Origin: Sphaerotilus hippei
Lineage (GTDB): Bacteria > Pseudomonadota > Gammaproteobacteria > Burkholderiales > Burkholderiaceae_C
NCBI RefSeq assembly: GCF_003201595.1
Contig: NZ_QJJS01000002.1
Span: 148,317 to 212,316, forward strand
Direction: 5' to 3'
Length of the DNA stretch: 64,000 bases
The translations under genes and the position numbers were made by a program. Position 1 is the stretch's first letter. Every line of letters begins with the position of its first letter. This document shows positions 12,906 to 29,593 of the stretch, one piece after another. The notes under the pieces were generated by a model that did no database searches, was not told the DNA's origin, and worked only from the letters and a program-made list of their open reading frames with translations.

Positions 12906-13358
12906 ATGCAAATCATCCTGCTCGAAAAAGTGTCGAACCTGGGCAACCTGGGTGACGTGGTCAAGGTGAAGGACGGCTACGCCCGCAACTTCCTGATCCC
13001 GACGGGCGCTGCCCGCCGTGCCACGACCAAGGCCGTGGCCGAATTCGAAGCCCGTCGTGCCGAGCTCGAGAAGGCTCACGCCGAGAAGCTGGCGGCCGCT
13101 CAGGCTCAAGGCGAGAAGCTGGCTGGCCAGACCGTCCCGGTCTCCCAGAAGGCTGGCGTCGATGGCCGTCTGTTCGGTTCGGTCACCAACGCTGACGTCG
13201 CTGCCAGCCTGAAGGCCATGGGCTTCGACCTGCTCAAGGCTCAGGTGCGTCTGCCCAACGGCCCGCTGAAGGTCGTCGGCCAGCACGCCGTGACCGTCGC
13301 GCTGCACACCGACGTCGTGGTTGAAGTCACCGTCGCCGTGGTGGGCGAGAGCGCCTGA
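12906..13358 (+). CDS. rplI: 50S ribosomal protein L9
   Basis: A 150-residue L9: N-terminal domain [30 protein letters not shown], a long connecting helix (about 41-75), and the C-terminal domain ([16 protein letters not shown]). It begins 10 bases after rpsR and ends the operon, with a strong terminator 24 bases downstream. Confidence 0.97.
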   Translation: MQIILLEKVSNLGNLGDVVKVKDGYARNFLIPTGAARRATTKAVAEFEARRAELEKAHAEKLAAAQAQGEKLAGQTVPVSQKAGVDGRLFGSVTNADVAASLKAMGFDLLKAQVRLPNGPLKVVGQHAVTVALHTDVVVEVTVAVVGESA

Positions 13359-13382
13359 TCGCTCTGCGGCTCTCACTGCCTG

Positions 13383-13407
13383 AAAGGCCGGCTGATGCCG
13401 GCCTTTT
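13383..13407 (+). terminator. Intrinsic terminator of the rpsF-rplI operon
   Basis: AAAGGCCGGC, a TGAT loop and GCCGGCCTTT form a 10-bp perfect stem, followed by a T run. It separates the ribosomal operon from dnaB. Confidence 0.9.
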
Positions 13408-13456
13408 TCGTTTCCGCCTCTGCTGCCGCGGGTGACGTCCCGCCTATCATCGAGTC

Positions 13457-14875
13457 ATGGCTGTCCTGTTTCCTGGTGCCGCTGCCGCTTCGTCCGGTGG
13501 TGATGATGAAGTTGCCCGCCTGCGCATTCCGCCCCATTCAGTCGAGGCGGAGCAGAGCGTGCTGGGTGGCTTGCTGCTCGACAACAGCGCGTCCGACCGT
13601 GCCGGTGACCTGCTCAAGGAAGACGACTTCTATCGGCACGAGCACAAGCTGATCTATGCCGCCATCATGGCGCTGATCGGCGGCAACAAGCCGGCCGACG
13701 TGATCACGGTCTACGAGCACCTGCAGAACATGGGGCGCTCGGAGGAGGTCGGCGGGCTGGTCTACCTGAACTCGCTCGCGCAGAGTGTGCCCAGTGCGGC
13801 CAACCTGAGGCGCTATGCCGAGATCGTGCGCGAGCGGGCCATCCTGCGCAAGCTGGTGGCCGCCAGCGACGAGATCGCCACCAATGCGCTCAATCCCCAG
13901 GGCAAGGCGGTGGCCGAGATCCTCGACGAGGCCGAGGGCAAGATCTTCAAGATCGGCGAGGAGGGCTCGCGCAACAAGCAGGGTTTCCAGTCGATGGACA
14001 ACCTGGTGGTGCAGCTGATCGACCGGGTCCAGGAGCTGGCCGAAAACGGTGCCGGGGACGTCACCGGCGTGCCCAGCGGCTTCGTGGACCTCGACCGCAT
14101 GACCGCCGGCCTGCAGCCGGGCGACCTGGTCATCCTGGCGGCCCGCCCGTCGATGGGCAAGACCGCGTTCGCGCTCAACATCGGCGAGCACGTGGCCGTC
14201 AAGGAGCAGCTGCCGGTCGTCGTGTTCTCGATGGAAATGGGCGCCTCCCAGCTGGCGCTGCGCATGGTCGGCTCGCTGGGGCGGGTCGACCAGCAGCACC
14301 TGCGCACCGGTGCGCTGCGCGACGACGAGTGGGGCCGGCTGTCCGAGGCGGTCGACCAGCTGCGCAACGTCAGCCTGTTCATCGACGAGACGCCGGCGCT
14401 GAGCTCGACCGAGCTGCGCGCGCGCTCCCGGCGCCAGGCCCGCCAGTGTGGCAAGCTGGGCCTGATCATCATCGACTACCTGCAGCTGATGAGCGGCTCG
14501 AGCTCCAGCAGCGGCGAGAACCGCGCCACCGAGATCAGCGAGATCTCGCGCGGGCTCAAGGCGCTGGCCAAGGAGCTGCAGTGTCCGGTGATCGCGCTGT
14601 CGCAGCTCAACCGCTCGGTCGAGCAGCGCACCGACAAGCGCCCGATGATGAGCGACCTGCGTGAATCGGGTGCCATCGAGCAGGATGCCGACGTCATCAT
14701 GTTCATCTACCGCGACGAGTACTACAACAAGGACACCAAGGAGCCGGGGGTCGCCGAGATCATCATCGGCAAGCAGCGCAACGGGCCGGTCGGCACCGTC
14801 AAGCTGGCCTTCCTGAAGCCGCTGACGAAGTTCGAGAACCTGGCGCCGGGCTCCTACGGCGGCAGCGAGTACTGA
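13457..14875 (+). CDS. dnaB: Replicative DNA helicase DnaB
   Basis: A 472-residue hexameric 5'-3' replicative helicase. The N-terminal helical domain begins at PPHSVEAEQSVLGGLLL; the RecA-like motor has Walker A ARPSMGKT with Lys235, Walker B LIIIDYLQLM, the EISRGLKALAKEL segment and RESGAIEQDADVIMFIYRDEYY. No intein or insertion is seen. It follows rplI, a common arrangement in this group. Confidence 0.97.
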   Translation: MAVLFPGAAAASSGGDDEVARLRIPPHSVEAEQSVLGGLLLDNSASDRAGDLLKEDDFYRHEHKLIYAAIMALIGGNKPADVITVYEHLQNMGRSEEVGGLVYLNSLAQSVPSAANLRRYAEIVRERAILRKLVAASDEIATNALNPQGKAVAEILDEAEGKIFKIGEEGSRNKQGFQSMDNLVVQLIDRVQELAENGAGDVTGVPSGFVDLDRMTAGLQPGDLVILAARPSMGKTAFALNIGEHVAVKEQLPVVVFSMEMGASQLALRMVGSLGRVDQQHLRTGALRDDEWGRLSEAVDQLRNVSLFIDETPALSSTELRARSRRQARQCGKLGLIIIDYLQLMSGSSSSSGENRATEISEISRGLKALAKELQCPVIALSQLNRSVEQRTDKRPMMSDLRESGAIEQDADVIMFIYRDEYYNKDTKEPGVAEIIIGKQRNGPVGTVKLAFLKPLTKFENLAPGSYGGSEY

Positions 14876-14898
14876 GTCCGCCGGCCGGGCCTCCACGA

Positions 14899-14936
14899 AC
14901 ATCGGGCGCATCCCCGCGAGGGGATGCGCCCGATGT
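14899..14936. terminator. Long perfect hairpin between convergent dnaB and BI-1 genes
   Basis: A 17-bp perfect stem (14899-14915 with 14920-14936) with a GCGA tetraloop sits 23 bases after the dnaB stop and 49 bases before the stop of the convergent gene. Neither side has a T run, so if it terminates it does so as a bidirectional or Rho-assisted element. Confidence 0.6.
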
Positions 14937-14985
14937 CGTTGGTGGCCTGGATGCGGGTGCGGTGTGCCGCGCCCGCAGGCGGGGC

Positions 14986-15681
14986 TCAGTCGCGTTCGCC
15001 GCCGAAGATGCCCAGCAGGGCCAGCAGGTTCTGGAAGATGTTGTAGAGGTCCAGATAGATCGCCAGCGTGGCGCTGATGTAGTTGGTCTCGCCGCCGTCG
15101 ATCACGCGCTTGATGTCGTGCAGCATGAAGGCCGAGAACAGGCCGATCGCGATCACCGACAGCGTCATCATCAGCGCGCTGGACTGCACGAACAGGTTGA
15201 TCAGGCCGGCGGCCAGCAGCACGATCGCGCCGATGAACAGGAACTTGCCCATGCCTGACAGGTCGCGCTTGATCACCGAGGCCAGCGTGGCCATCGCGAA
15301 GAACACGCCGGCCGTGCCGCCGAAGGCCATCATGATCAGCTGGCCGCCGTTGCGCAAGCCCAGCACGGCCGCCAGCATGCGCGAGAGCATCAGCCCCATG
15401 AAGAAGGTGAAGGCCAGCAGCACGGCCACGCCGACGGCCGATTCCTTGGTGCGCTCGATGGCGTACATGAAGCCGAAGGCGCCGGCCATGAAGATCACCA
15501 GGCTCATGCCCATGCCCAGGCTGGCCATGACGCCGGTGCTCACGCCGATCCAGGCGCCCAGCACGGTGGGCGCCATCGACAGCGCCAGCAGCCAGTAGGT
15601 GTTGCGCAGCACGCGGTGACGCTGGGCGGCCTGAGTCCCCGAGCCCGTGGTTCCGGGGAGGCCGTGAAGGCTGTGGTCCAT
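14986..15681 (-). CDS. Bax inhibitor-1/YccA family membrane protein
   Basis: A 231-residue integral membrane protein of the BI-1 (TMBIM/YccA) family with about seven hydrophobic segments and the family C-terminal signature NYISATLAIYLDLYNIFQNLL. YccA in E. coli is a substrate and modulator of FtsH; bacterial BI-1 members can also act as calcium leak channels. Which applies here is not known. It is divergent from carA and convergent with dnaB. Confidence 0.9.
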   Translation of the reverse strand: MDHSLHGLPGTTGSGTQAAQRHRVLRNTYWLLALSMAPTVLGAWIGVSTGVMASLGMGMSLVIFMAGAFGFMYAIERTKESAVGVAVLLAFTFFMGLMLSRMLAAVLGLRNGGQLIMMAFGGTAGVFFAMATLASVIKRDLSGMGKFLFIGAIVLLAAGLINLFVQSSALMMTLSVIAIGLFSAFMLHDIKRVIDGGETNYISATLAIYLDLYNIFQNLLALLGIFGGERD

Positions 15682-15834
15682 GTGATCTCCAGAAAGGACG
15701 GTGAGTGACAGGGCGTGGACCCGGCGAAGCTCATTCTAGTTCCCGCTCCCTGGGGTGGCGGGGGTGCAAGCCGGGCCGGCGCGCCCCGTGGCGGGGCTCG
15801 CCAGCGAGTCGGCAACAGGGTGTACGGGGCAGCG

Positions 15835-15867
15835 ATGCAAAGTGGTGCATGCCGTCAAGGTTATAAT
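15835..15867 (+). promoter_or_regulatory. Probable carA promoter with small palindrome
   Basis: A consensus TATAAT (15862-15867) lies 166 bases upstream of carA. No good -35 is seen, but a small inverted repeat (ATGCA at 15835-15839, TGCAT at 15846-15850) occupies its expected place and could be an operator. The leader to the carA start has several short stems (CACCC/GGGTG near 15942, GCGGAA/TTCCGC near 15987) and no convincing ORF. Confidence 0.45.
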
Positions 15868-16032
15868 CCCGCGGTTTGTCCGCCAACTACGCCGCCTAGC
15901 GCCTACCCTCTGTCCGCCTCCCGAAGGCCGCTGCTTCCTTGTCACCCTGTTGCATGGGTGGGAGGAGCGCGACTTCGAGCGATCGCCGCGGAAGAAGGCC
16001 GTTCCGCTGGGTGCGCACTATCCGGAGTTCCC

Positions 16033-17209
16033 GTGCTGCCCGTCCTGCCCCCCGCTATCCTCGCACTCGCAGACGGCACGGTCTTTCTTGGCACTTCGAT
16101 CGGCGCTGCCGGTCACACGGTCGGTGAAGTGGTGTTCAACACCTCGCTCACCGGCTATCAGGAAATCCTCACTGACCCGAGCTACTGCCGGCAGATCGTG
16201 ACCCTCACGTATCCGCACATCGGCAACTACGGTGTCAATGAACAGGATGTCGAAGCCTCGAAAGTCCATGCCGCCGGTCTGATCATCAAGGATCTGCCCG
16301 TCCGTTCATCCAACTTCCGGCAGACGCTCACGCTCTCCGACTACCTGGCCCGCGAAGGCACGGTGGCCATCTCCGACATCGACACCCGCCGCCTGACGCG
16401 CGTGCTGCGCACCCAGGGTGCACAGAACGGCTGCATCATGGGCTTCGCCGCTGACACGGTGGTGACCCAGGCGATGATCGACGAGGCCGTCGCCCTGGCG
16501 CGTTCGGCGCCGAGCATGGCCGGCCAGGACCTGGCCCGGGTCGTCAGCCGCAGCGAGCCGCAGGTCTGGACCGAGACCGAATGGCAGCTGTTCGGCTCGA
16601 ACGGCCAGCCGGGCTTCGGTGTCCAGGACGCACCGCGTTTCCATGTCGTCGCCTACGACTTCGGCGTCAAGCGCAACATCCTGCGCATGCTGGCCGAGCG
16701 CGGCTGCAAGGTCACCGTGGTGCCCGCCACGACGTCCGCTGCCGAAGTGCAGCAGTTCAAGCCTGACGGCATCTTCCTGTCCAACGGCCCCGGCGACCCG
16801 GAGCCCTGCGACTACGCCATCGAGGCCGCCCGCGAGCTGATCGAGACCGGCATCCCGACCTTCGGCATCTGCCTGGGTCACCAGATCATGGCGCTGGCCT
16901 CGGGTGCGAAGACCTTCAAGATGAAGTTCGGCCACCACGGCGCCAACCACCCGGTCAAGGACCTGGACAACGGCCGCGTGTCGATCACCAGCCAGAACCA
17001 CGGTTTCGCGGTCGACGCCGACACGCTGCCGGCCAACCTGCGCCCGACGCACGTCAGCCTGTTCGATGGCACGCTGCAGGGCCTGGCCCGCACTGACCGT
17101 CCCGCGTTCTGCTTCCAGGGTCACCCGGAAGCCTCGCCCGGCCCCCACGACATTGCCTACCTGTTCGACCGCTTCACTGCATTGATGTCGGCACAAGCGG
17201 AGAAGAAGA

Positions 17210-17217
<8 letters not shown>
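16033..17217 (+). CDS. carA: Carbamoyl-phosphate synthase small subunit
   Basis: A 394-residue glutamine amidotransferase subunit, giving ammonia to CarB for carbamoyl phosphate (arginine and pyrimidine synthesis). The N-terminal domain starts at [11 protein letters not shown]; the class I amidotransferase domain has [11 protein letters not shown] with nucleophile Cys280 and the [10 protein letters not shown] catalytic His/Glu. The GTG at 16033 has GGAG five bases upstream and gives the family N-terminus. It overlaps carB by 8 bases. Confidence 0.95.
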
Positions 17218-20485
<3,268 letters not shown>

Positions 20486-20504
20486 ACTGCATCCGGCCTG
20501 AAGC

Positions 20505-20540
20505 CCGCCGCCGCTCTCCCGTCAGGGGGCGCGGCGGCGG
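20505..20540 (+). terminator. GC-rich hairpin after carB
   Basis: CCGCCGCCGC (20505-20514) pairs perfectly with GCGGCGGCGG (20531-20540) across a 16-base loop, 20 bases after the carB stop. Only a weak pyrimidine tract follows, so termination may be partial and greA may receive readthrough. Confidence 0.5.
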
Positions 20541-20591
20541 TCCTTCCTGGGTGCTCTCCGATTTCCTTTCCACGAACAGACACGAACAGAC

Positions 20592-21068
20592 ATGGCCACG
20601 ATTCCGTTGACCAAACGCGGCGCCGCGCTGCTGAAGGAAGAGCTGCATCGCCTCAAGACGGTGGAGCGCCCGGCCGTCATCACCGCGATCGCCGAAGCCC
20701 GCGCCCAGGGCGACCTGTCGGAGAACGCCGAATACGACGCCGCCAAGGACAAGCAGGGCTTCATCGAAGGCCGCATCCAGGAGGTCGAGGGCAAGCTGTC
20801 GGTGGCCCAGGTGATCGATCCGTCCACGCTCGACGCGGGCGGGCGGGTCGTGTTCGGCTCCACCGTCGACCTCGAGGAAGAGGAGAGCGGTGCGGAGGTG
20901 ACCTACCAGATCGTCGGCGAGGACGAGGCCGACCTGAAGCAGGGACTGATCTCCGTGGGCTCGCCGATCTCGCGTGCGCTGATCGGCAAGTCCGCCGGCG
21001 ACGTGGCCGAGGTGCAGGCGCCGGGCGGCATCAAGCGCTACGAGATCATCGACGTGCGTTACGCCTGA
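20592..21068 (+). CDS. greA: Transcription elongation factor GreA
   Basis: A 158-residue GreA, which rescues backtracked RNA polymerase by stimulating transcript cleavage. The N-terminal coiled coil (about 1-75) has the tip motif [19 protein letters not shown] with the acidic pair that reaches the active site; the C-terminal FKBP-like domain ends [21 protein letters not shown]. It follows carB, as in many proteobacteria. Confidence 0.97.
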   Translation: MATIPLTKRGAALLKEELHRLKTVERPAVITAIAEARAQGDLSENAEYDAAKDKQGFIEGRIQEVEGKLSVAQVIDPSTLDAGGRVVFGSTVDLEEEESGAEVTYQIVGEDEADLKQGLISVGSPISRALIGKSAGDVAEVQAPGGIKRYEIIDVRYA

Positions 21069-21082
21069 GATCGGAGCACGAC

Positions 21083-21568
21083 ATGCTGCTGCGCGTGCGT
21101 GGGGTGCTGGTCGCGCTCTGGCTGGGTCTGGTGGTGACGCTGGCGCTGGTGGTCGCGCCCACGCTGTTCGGTCAGCTCGACCGGGTGCTGGCCGGCCAGG
21201 TGGCTGGCGCGATGTTCCGCATCGAGGCCCATGCGGCCCTGGGGCTGGCCGCGGCGCTGTTCCTGATCGAGCGGCGCCTGGCGCGCTCGGCGGCGCTGCA
21301 GGGCAGCCCCTTGCCGATGACCGGCCTGCTGCTGGTGCTGGGGGCGCTGTTCTGCACCGTCTTCGGCTACTTCGCGCTGCAGCCGATGATGGAGGCCATC
21401 AAGGCGGGCACCCCGGGGCGCTGGAGCTTCGGCATGCTGCATGGCCTATCCAGCAGCTTCTTCGCGCTCAAGGGCCTGCTGCTGCTGGTGCTGATGTGGC
21501 GCTGCGTGTCGGCCACGGCATCGGGTCCGTGCGCCAGGCCGGTCGCGGCGACGGCCTCGCGGGCATGA
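21083..21568 (+). CDS. DUF4149 family membrane protein
   Basis: A 161-residue inner-membrane protein with four predicted hydrophobic segments (about 5-30, 45-65, 75-100, 125-140), resembling the DUF4149/TMEM205-like family. The HGLSSSFFALKG segment before the last helix is typical. Function is unknown. It starts 14 bases after greA and is probably cotranscribed; its stop codon overlaps the terminator of the opposing yhbY. Confidence 0.75.
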   Translation: MLLRVRGVLVALWLGLVVTLALVVAPTLFGQLDRVLAGQVAGAMFRIEAHAALGLAAALFLIERRLARSAALQGSPLPMTGLLLVLGALFCTVFGYFALQPMMEAIKAGTPGRWSFGMLHGLSSSFFALKGLLLLVLMWRCVSATASGPCARPVAATASRA

Positions 21569-21603
21569 AAAAGCCGGTGAGCCCCCTCGAAGGGCTCACC
21601 GGC
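21568..21603 (-). terminator. Intrinsic terminator of yhbY
   Basis: On the minus strand, GCCGGTGAGCCC, a 7-base loop and GGGCTCACCGGC (12-bp perfect stem) are followed by TTTTT, 24 bases after the yhbY stop. The element overlaps the DUF4149 stop codon on the other strand and may also stop that transcript. Confidence 0.88.
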
Positions 21604-21627
21604 CGATGGATGAAAGGGCCTGGCGGG

Positions 21628-22107
21628 TCAGTCCGTCTGGGAGCGCTTCTTCACGCTGAGCAGGCGTTTCTTGGTGCGCTTGACGATGCCGCCGGCGGTC
21701 AGGCGCTGGTTGCCCAGCACGGTCAGTTTCTTGACCTGGGCACGCTGGCTGCCGCTCTTGGAGAACTTCAGGATCTTGACGACCCGCGGGCCGGGGTGGC
21801 GGCTGGTCGACTCGTCGGCCACGGCCTTGGCAGGGATCGGCCGCCACAGCACCAGCAGCTTGCCGATGTGCTGGATCGGCGCGGCGCCCAGCTGGTCGGC
21901 CAGCTCGGTCAGGAAGGCCTCCCGCTGGATGCGGTCGTCGCTGAACACGCGGATCTTGATCAGGCCGTGGGCCTTGAGCGCGGCGTCGATTTCCTTCGTC
22001 ACGGCAGGAGTGAGTCCCTCGCCCCCGATCATGACGACCGGGTCGAGGTGGTGGGCGGCCGCGCGATGTTCTTTGCGCTGGGCCGGGGTCAATTGGATTG
22101 CAGACAT
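21628..22107 (-). CDS. yhbY: YhbY-family CRM-domain RNA-binding protein
   Basis: A 159-residue protein: a CRM (YhbY) domain at about 1-97 ([29 protein letters not shown], with the GxxG-type loop and [11 protein letters not shown]) plus a basic C-terminal tail (about 110-159) rich in Lys/Arg. E. coli YhbY associates with pre-50S particles. The tail is longer than in E. coli YhbY and could add RNA contacts. It is divergent from rlmE with only 20 bases between the starts. Confidence 0.88.
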   Translation of the reverse strand: MSAIQLTPAQRKEHRAAAHHLDPVVMIGGEGLTPAVTKEIDAALKAHGLIKIRVFSDDRIQREAFLTELADQLGAAPIQHIGKLLVLWRPIPAKAVADESTSRHPGPRVVKILKFSKSGSQRAQVKKLTVLGNQRLTAGGIVKRTKKRLLSVKKRSQTD

Positions 22108-22127
22108 TCCTCTATTATCGTGCGCTC

Positions 22128-22808
22128 ATGAAGGTCGACACCAAAAGCAAGAAACTCAACAAGGCGTGGCTCAACGAGCACATCCACGATCCTTACGTCC
22201 GACAGGCCCAGAAGGACGGCTATCGCTCCCGCGCGGCCTACAAGCTCAAGGAGATCGACGAGACCTTCCACCTGATCCGGCCCGGCCAGGTCGTCGTGGA
22301 CCTGGGGGCCACGCCCGGCGCCTGGAGCCAGTACGTGCGGCGCCGGCTGGCGCCCAAGGGGGTCTCGGGCGGCGGTGCGGCCGTCGGCGAGCTCAACGGC
22401 AGCATCATCGCGCTGGACCTGCTCGATTTCGAGCCCATCGAAGGGGTGCAGTTCATCCAGGGCGACTTCCGCGAGGACAGCGTGCTCGAGCAGCTGGTGT
22501 CGCTGCTGGAGGGGCGCAAGGTCGATGTCGTCGTGTCGGACATGGCGCCCAACCTGTCGGGCATCGACGTCTCCGATGCGGCGCGCATCGCGCATCTGGT
22601 CGAGCTGGCGATCGAGTTCTGCCAGTCGCACCTGCGCACCGATGGAGCCCTGGTCTGCAAGGTGTTTCACGGCAGCGGCTACAGTCAGCTGGTCGACACC
22701 TTCCGGCAAGCCTTCCGCGTGGTCAAGCCGGTCAAGCCCAAGGCCTCCCGGGATCGCTCGTCGGAGACCTTCCTGGTCGGGATCGGGCTGAAACCCTCGA
22801 AGGCATGA
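22128..22808 (+). CDS. rlmE: 23S rRNA (uridine-2552-2'-O)-methyltransferase RlmE
   Basis: A 226-residue RlmE/FtsJ, which methylates U2552 in the 50S A-loop. The SAM site [16 protein letters not shown] is followed by the K-D-K-E catalytic tetrad in the segments [30 protein letters not shown] and SSETFLVG. A short glycine-rich insertion ([14 protein letters not shown]) follows the first motif. The ATG at 22128 is preferred over one at 22098, which would overlap yhbY. It precedes ftsH as in E. coli. Confidence 0.94.
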   Translation: MKVDTKSKKLNKAWLNEHIHDPYVRQAQKDGYRSRAAYKLKEIDETFHLIRPGQVVVDLGATPGAWSQYVRRRLAPKGVSGGGAAVGELNGSIIALDLLDFEPIEGVQFIQGDFREDSVLEQLVSLLEGRKVDVVVSDMAPNLSGIDVSDAARIAHLVELAIEFCQSHLRTDGALVCKVFHGSGYSQLVDTFRQAFRVVKPVKPKASRDRSSETFLVGIGLKPSKA

Positions 22809-22883
22809 CGTGAAACGGTGCGCCATGCACGAAGTTCGTGAAAGACGCAAGCGCCCGACGGGCATTGCCTCGGTCGGGTCCCC

Positions 22884-22911
22884 CTTGTGTGGACTAAAAT
22901 CAGCCCCATCT
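22884..22911 (+). promoter_or_regulatory. Sigma-32 (heat shock)-like promoter of ftsH
   Basis: CTTGTGT (22884-22890), 13 bases, then CCCCATCT (22904-22911) closely match the RpoH consensus (CTTGAAA, 11-16 bases, CCCCATNT). It lies 75 bases upstream of the ftsH start. ftsH is an RpoH-dependent gene in E. coli, so the role fits. A sigma-70-like TAAAAT (22895-22900) overlaps the spacer. The leader holds two small hairpins (ATGCGC/GCGCAT and GGCCC/GGGCC). Confidence 0.65.
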
Positions 22912-22985
22912 ACCGCGAAGGTATGCGCGTTTGGCGCATCGCTGGGCCCGGGCACAGGGCCAATTGATTCTATAAAGGAGCCGCG

Positions 22986-24893
<1,908 letters not shown>

Positions 24894-24925
24894 GTCCATC
24901 GGGCCACCGGCCTGATCCGATCTTG

Positions 24926-24946
24926 ACGGGGCTTCGGCCCCGTTTT
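24926..24946 (+). terminator. Intrinsic terminator of ftsH
   Basis: ACGGGGC, a TTCG tetraloop and GCCCCGT form a 7-bp stem followed by TTTT, 33 bases after the ftsH stop. Because it runs almost to the ATG at 24949, it argues that folP starts at the next in-frame ATG, 24973. Confidence 0.88.
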
Positions 24947-24972
24947 CCATGGTGCAAGAGGAGCTTTGGTTC

Positions 24973-25803
24973 ATGGCCTGCTGGCAGACCTCCCGTTTCC
25001 TGCTCGATCTGGAGCACCCGCTCGTGATGGGCATCGTCAACGTCACCCCGGACTCGTTCTCGGACGGCGGGCGCGACGTGCGGCAGGCCCTGGCGCACTG
25101 CGAGCAGCTGCTGCGTGACGGTGCGCACATCCTCGACATCGGTGGCGAGTCGACCCGGCCCGGCGCGACGCCGGTGCCGCTGACCGAAGAGCTGGCGCGC
25201 GTCGTGCCGGTGGTGCGCGAGGCGGTCAGGCTGGGCGTGCCGGTGTCGGTCGACACCTTCAAGCCGCAGGTGATGCGTGCCGTGCTCGACGAGGGCGCCG
25301 ACATCATCAACGACATCCACGCCCTGACGGTCGATGGTGCGGTCGAGGCCGTGGCGGCCCACCCGTCCTGCGGGGTCTGCCTGATGCACATGCGTGGCCA
25401 GCCCGCCTCGATGCAGGCCGGCCCGCTCGACTACCCCGATGTCGTGGCCGAGGTCACCGACTTCCTGGCCGCCCGGGTGGCCGTGCTGCAGTCCCGCGGC
25501 GTGCAGCCGCCGCGCATCGTGCTCGATCCGGGCATCGGCTTCGGCAAGCGCGTGGTCGACAACTTCGCCTTGATCCGTGGCCAGGCGGCCTTGCTGGCGC
25601 TGGGTCTTCCGGTGCTGGCCGGCTGGTCGCGCAAGTCGTCGGTCGGTGCCGCCACGGGACGCGAGGTCGACCGGCGTCTGGCCGGCAGCCTGGCGGCGGC
25701 GCTGGCGGCGGTGCACTGTGGCGCCCGGGTCGTGCGGGTTCACGACGTGGCCGAGACCGTCGATGCCTTGGCCGTGTGGACGGCGGCCGGCTTGTTGCCA
25801 TGA
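24973..25803 (+). CDS. folP: Dihydropteroate synthase
   Basis: A 276-residue DHPS, joining p-aminobenzoate to dihydropterin pyrophosphate in folate synthesis; the sulfonamide target. Motifs: GIVNVTPDSFSDGG, GGESTRPGA, INDIHAL, LDPGIGFGK and GWSRKSSVG. The ATG at 24973 has AAGAGGAG nine bases upstream, while the earlier in-frame ATG (24949) abuts the ftsH terminator and has no ribosome site. The folP-glmM pair after ftsH is the classical order. Confidence 0.94.
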   Translation: MACWQTSRFLLDLEHPLVMGIVNVTPDSFSDGGRDVRQALAHCEQLLRDGAHILDIGGESTRPGATPVPLTEELARVVPVVREAVRLGVPVSVDTFKPQVMRAVLDEGADIINDIHALTVDGAVEAVAAHPSCGVCLMHMRGQPASMQAGPLDYPDVVAEVTDFLAARVAVLQSRGVQPPRIVLDPGIGFGKRVVDNFALIRGQAALLALGLPVLAGWSRKSSVGAATGREVDRRLAGSLAAALAAVHCGARVVRVHDVAETVDALAVWTAAGLLP

Positions 25804-25893
25804 ATGTATCCAGATGTTTCCTGGTGCGACACAATCGCTCCACGAGGCCCCCGCATTCCCGCTGAGGCGCTTCCTGAAAAAAAGAGAGAGGTC

Positions 25894-27228
<1,335 letters not shown>

Positions 27229-27261
27229 GCGCAGGCCCCGGCCCGGGGCCTGAACGTGGCG

Positions 27262-27291
27262 GCCCGATCGTGATCCAGGTCACGATCGGGC
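27262..27291. terminator. Perfect palindrome after glmM
   Basis: CCCGATCGTGA (27263-27273) and TCACGATCGGG (27280-27290) are perfect 11-base arms around a 6-base loop, extended by one G-C pair. It could end the glmM transcript, although no T run follows, or be a protein-binding site in the pstS upstream region. Confidence 0.5.
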
Positions 27292-27312
27292 TGTCACATG
27301 ATTTCGTGACAG
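27291..27312. repeat. Second inverted repeat upstream of pstS
   Basis: CTGTCAC (27291-27297) and GTGACAG (27306-27312) are perfect 7-base arms around 8 bases. CTGTCAC resembles a Pho-box half, but the inverted orientation is not that of a standard Pho box. Confidence 0.5.
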
Positions 27313-27385
27313 TACCGCGACGGCCATCGATCGCATCGATCCGCACGCCACGGCGTGTCGCTGCCGCTGTCACAAATGCCTTGTG

Positions 27386-27418
27386 CGTCACGAGATCGTC
27401 ACAGAGCGCCCATACAGT
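27386..27418 (+). promoter_or_regulatory. Pho box and -10 of the pst operon
   Basis: Direct repeats CGTCACG and CGTCACA (27386-27392 and 27397-27403) are separated by AGAT, giving the 7+4+7 layout of a PhoB site; a further CTGTCAC starts at 27367. A -10-like TACAGT (27413-27418) lies 9 bases downstream, the spacing typical of PhoB-activated promoters whose -35 is replaced by the Pho box. Confidence 0.7.
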
Positions 27419-27464
27419 CCGTCCTGTCGGTATTTCTACCGCCTAGCGATCGAAAGGGCATTCC

Positions 27465-28505
<1,041 letters not shown>

Positions 28506-28525
28506 TCGCATCCTCGTGATGCACG

Positions 28526-28560
28526 AAGGGCTGGGTGCGGTGTCGCACCAGCCCTTTTTT
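28526..28560 (+). terminator. Intrinsic terminator/attenuator between pstS and pstC
   Basis: AAGGGCTGG(G)TGCG and CGCACCAGCCCTT form a 13-bp stem with one bulge and a GTGT loop, then a run of T. It follows the pstS stop by 20 bases inside the pst operon, so partial termination would give excess binding protein. Confidence 0.88.
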
Positions 28561-28615
28561 ACGACCCGGAGGCACTGTGGCTGCTACCCTTCCTGCATCA
28601 ACGCAGGACAAGACT

Positions 28616-29593
28616 ATGAAACCATCCGAGCGCACCTCGGGATCGGGCGGCCCGCGCGCGCCTGTTCGTGCACCCTGGGCCGATCCGCTGTTCGCCTTCC
28701 TGGCCCAGGCCGCGGCCTGGCTGACGCTGGCCCTGCTGGCGGGCATCATCGTCTCGCTGGTGATCGGGGCGATGCCCGCGATCCGCGAGTACGGCCTGTC
28801 CTTCCTGTGGCGGGCCGAGTGGAATCCGCCGGAGGACAAGTACGGCGGCCTGGTGATGATCTACGGCACGCTGATGACCTCGTTCATCGCGCTGCTGATC
28901 GCCGTGCCGGTGAGCTTCGGCATCGCGCTGTTCCTGACCGAGCTTTCCCCCAAGTGGCTCAAGCAGCCGCTGGGCACCGCCATCGAGCTGCTGGCGGCCG
29001 TGCCGTCCATCGTCTACGGCATGTGGGGCCTGCTGGTGTTCGGGCCGCTGCTGGCCGAATACGTGCAGGCGCCGCTGATGACGGCCTTCCGGGGCGTGCC
29101 CTTCTTCGGCGAGCTGTTCTCGGGCCCGCCGGTGGGCATCGGCCTGCTGTCGGCCGGCATCATCCTGGCGATCATGATCATCCCGTTCATCGCCTCCGTG
29201 ATGCGTGATGTCTTCGAGGTCACGCCGCCGATGCTCAAGGAGAGCGCCTACGGCCTGGGCTCGACCACCTGGGAGGTGGTCTACAAGGTCGTGCTGCCCT
29301 ACACCAAGGCCGGCGTGGTCGGCGGCATCATGCTCGGCCTGGGCCGTGCGCTGGGCGAGACCATGGCCGTCACCTTCGTGATCGGCAACATGAACCAGCT
29401 GTCGTCGCTGTCGCTGTTCGAGGCGGCCAACAGCATCACGTCGGCCCTGGCCAACGAGTTTGCCGAAGCGGGTGAAGGCCTGCACCAGGCTTCGCTGATC
29501 TACCTGGGCCTCGTGCTGTTCTTCATCACATTCGTCGTGCTGGCGCTGTCCAAGGTGCTGCTGGCGCAACTCAAGAAGGGCGAGGGTCGTTGA
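28616..29593 (+). CDS. pstC: Phosphate ABC transporter permease PstC
   Basis: A 325-residue inner-membrane permease with six or more hydrophobic segments and the BPD_transp_1 signature ([29 protein letters not shown], the EAA loop that contacts PstB). The ATG at 28616 follows AGGA. The stop overlaps the pstA ATG (TGATG), indicating translational coupling. Confidence 0.95.
   Translation: MKPSERTSGSGGPRAPVRAPWADPLFAFLAQAAAWLTLALLAGIIVSLVIGAMPAIREYGLSFLWRAEWNPPEDKYGGLVMIYGTLMTSFIALLIAVPVSFGIALFLTELSPKWLKQPLGTAIELLAAVPSIVYGMWGLLVFGPLLAEYVQAPLMTAFRGVPFFGELFSGPPVGIGLLSAGIILAIMIIPFIASVMRDVFEVTPPMLKESAYGLGSTTWEVVYKVVLPYTKAGVVGGIMLGLGRALGETMAVTFVIGNMNQLSSLSLFEAANSITSALANEFAEAGEGLHQASLIYLGLVLFFITFVVLALSKVLLAQLKKGEGR

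Noticed and set aside
15860..15960. Possible tRNA upstream of carA
   Set aside because: No cloverleaf with anticodon arm and T loop could be formed; the segment is better explained as a leader.
24949..24975. ATG at 24949 as the folP start
   Set aside because: It abuts the ftsH terminator, has no ribosome site, and the next in-frame ATG (24973) has AAGAGGAG at good spacing.
27291..27312. CTGTCAC/GTGACAG repeat as the Pho box
   Set aside because: The halves are inverted, whereas PhoB sites are direct repeats; 27386-27403 fits better.
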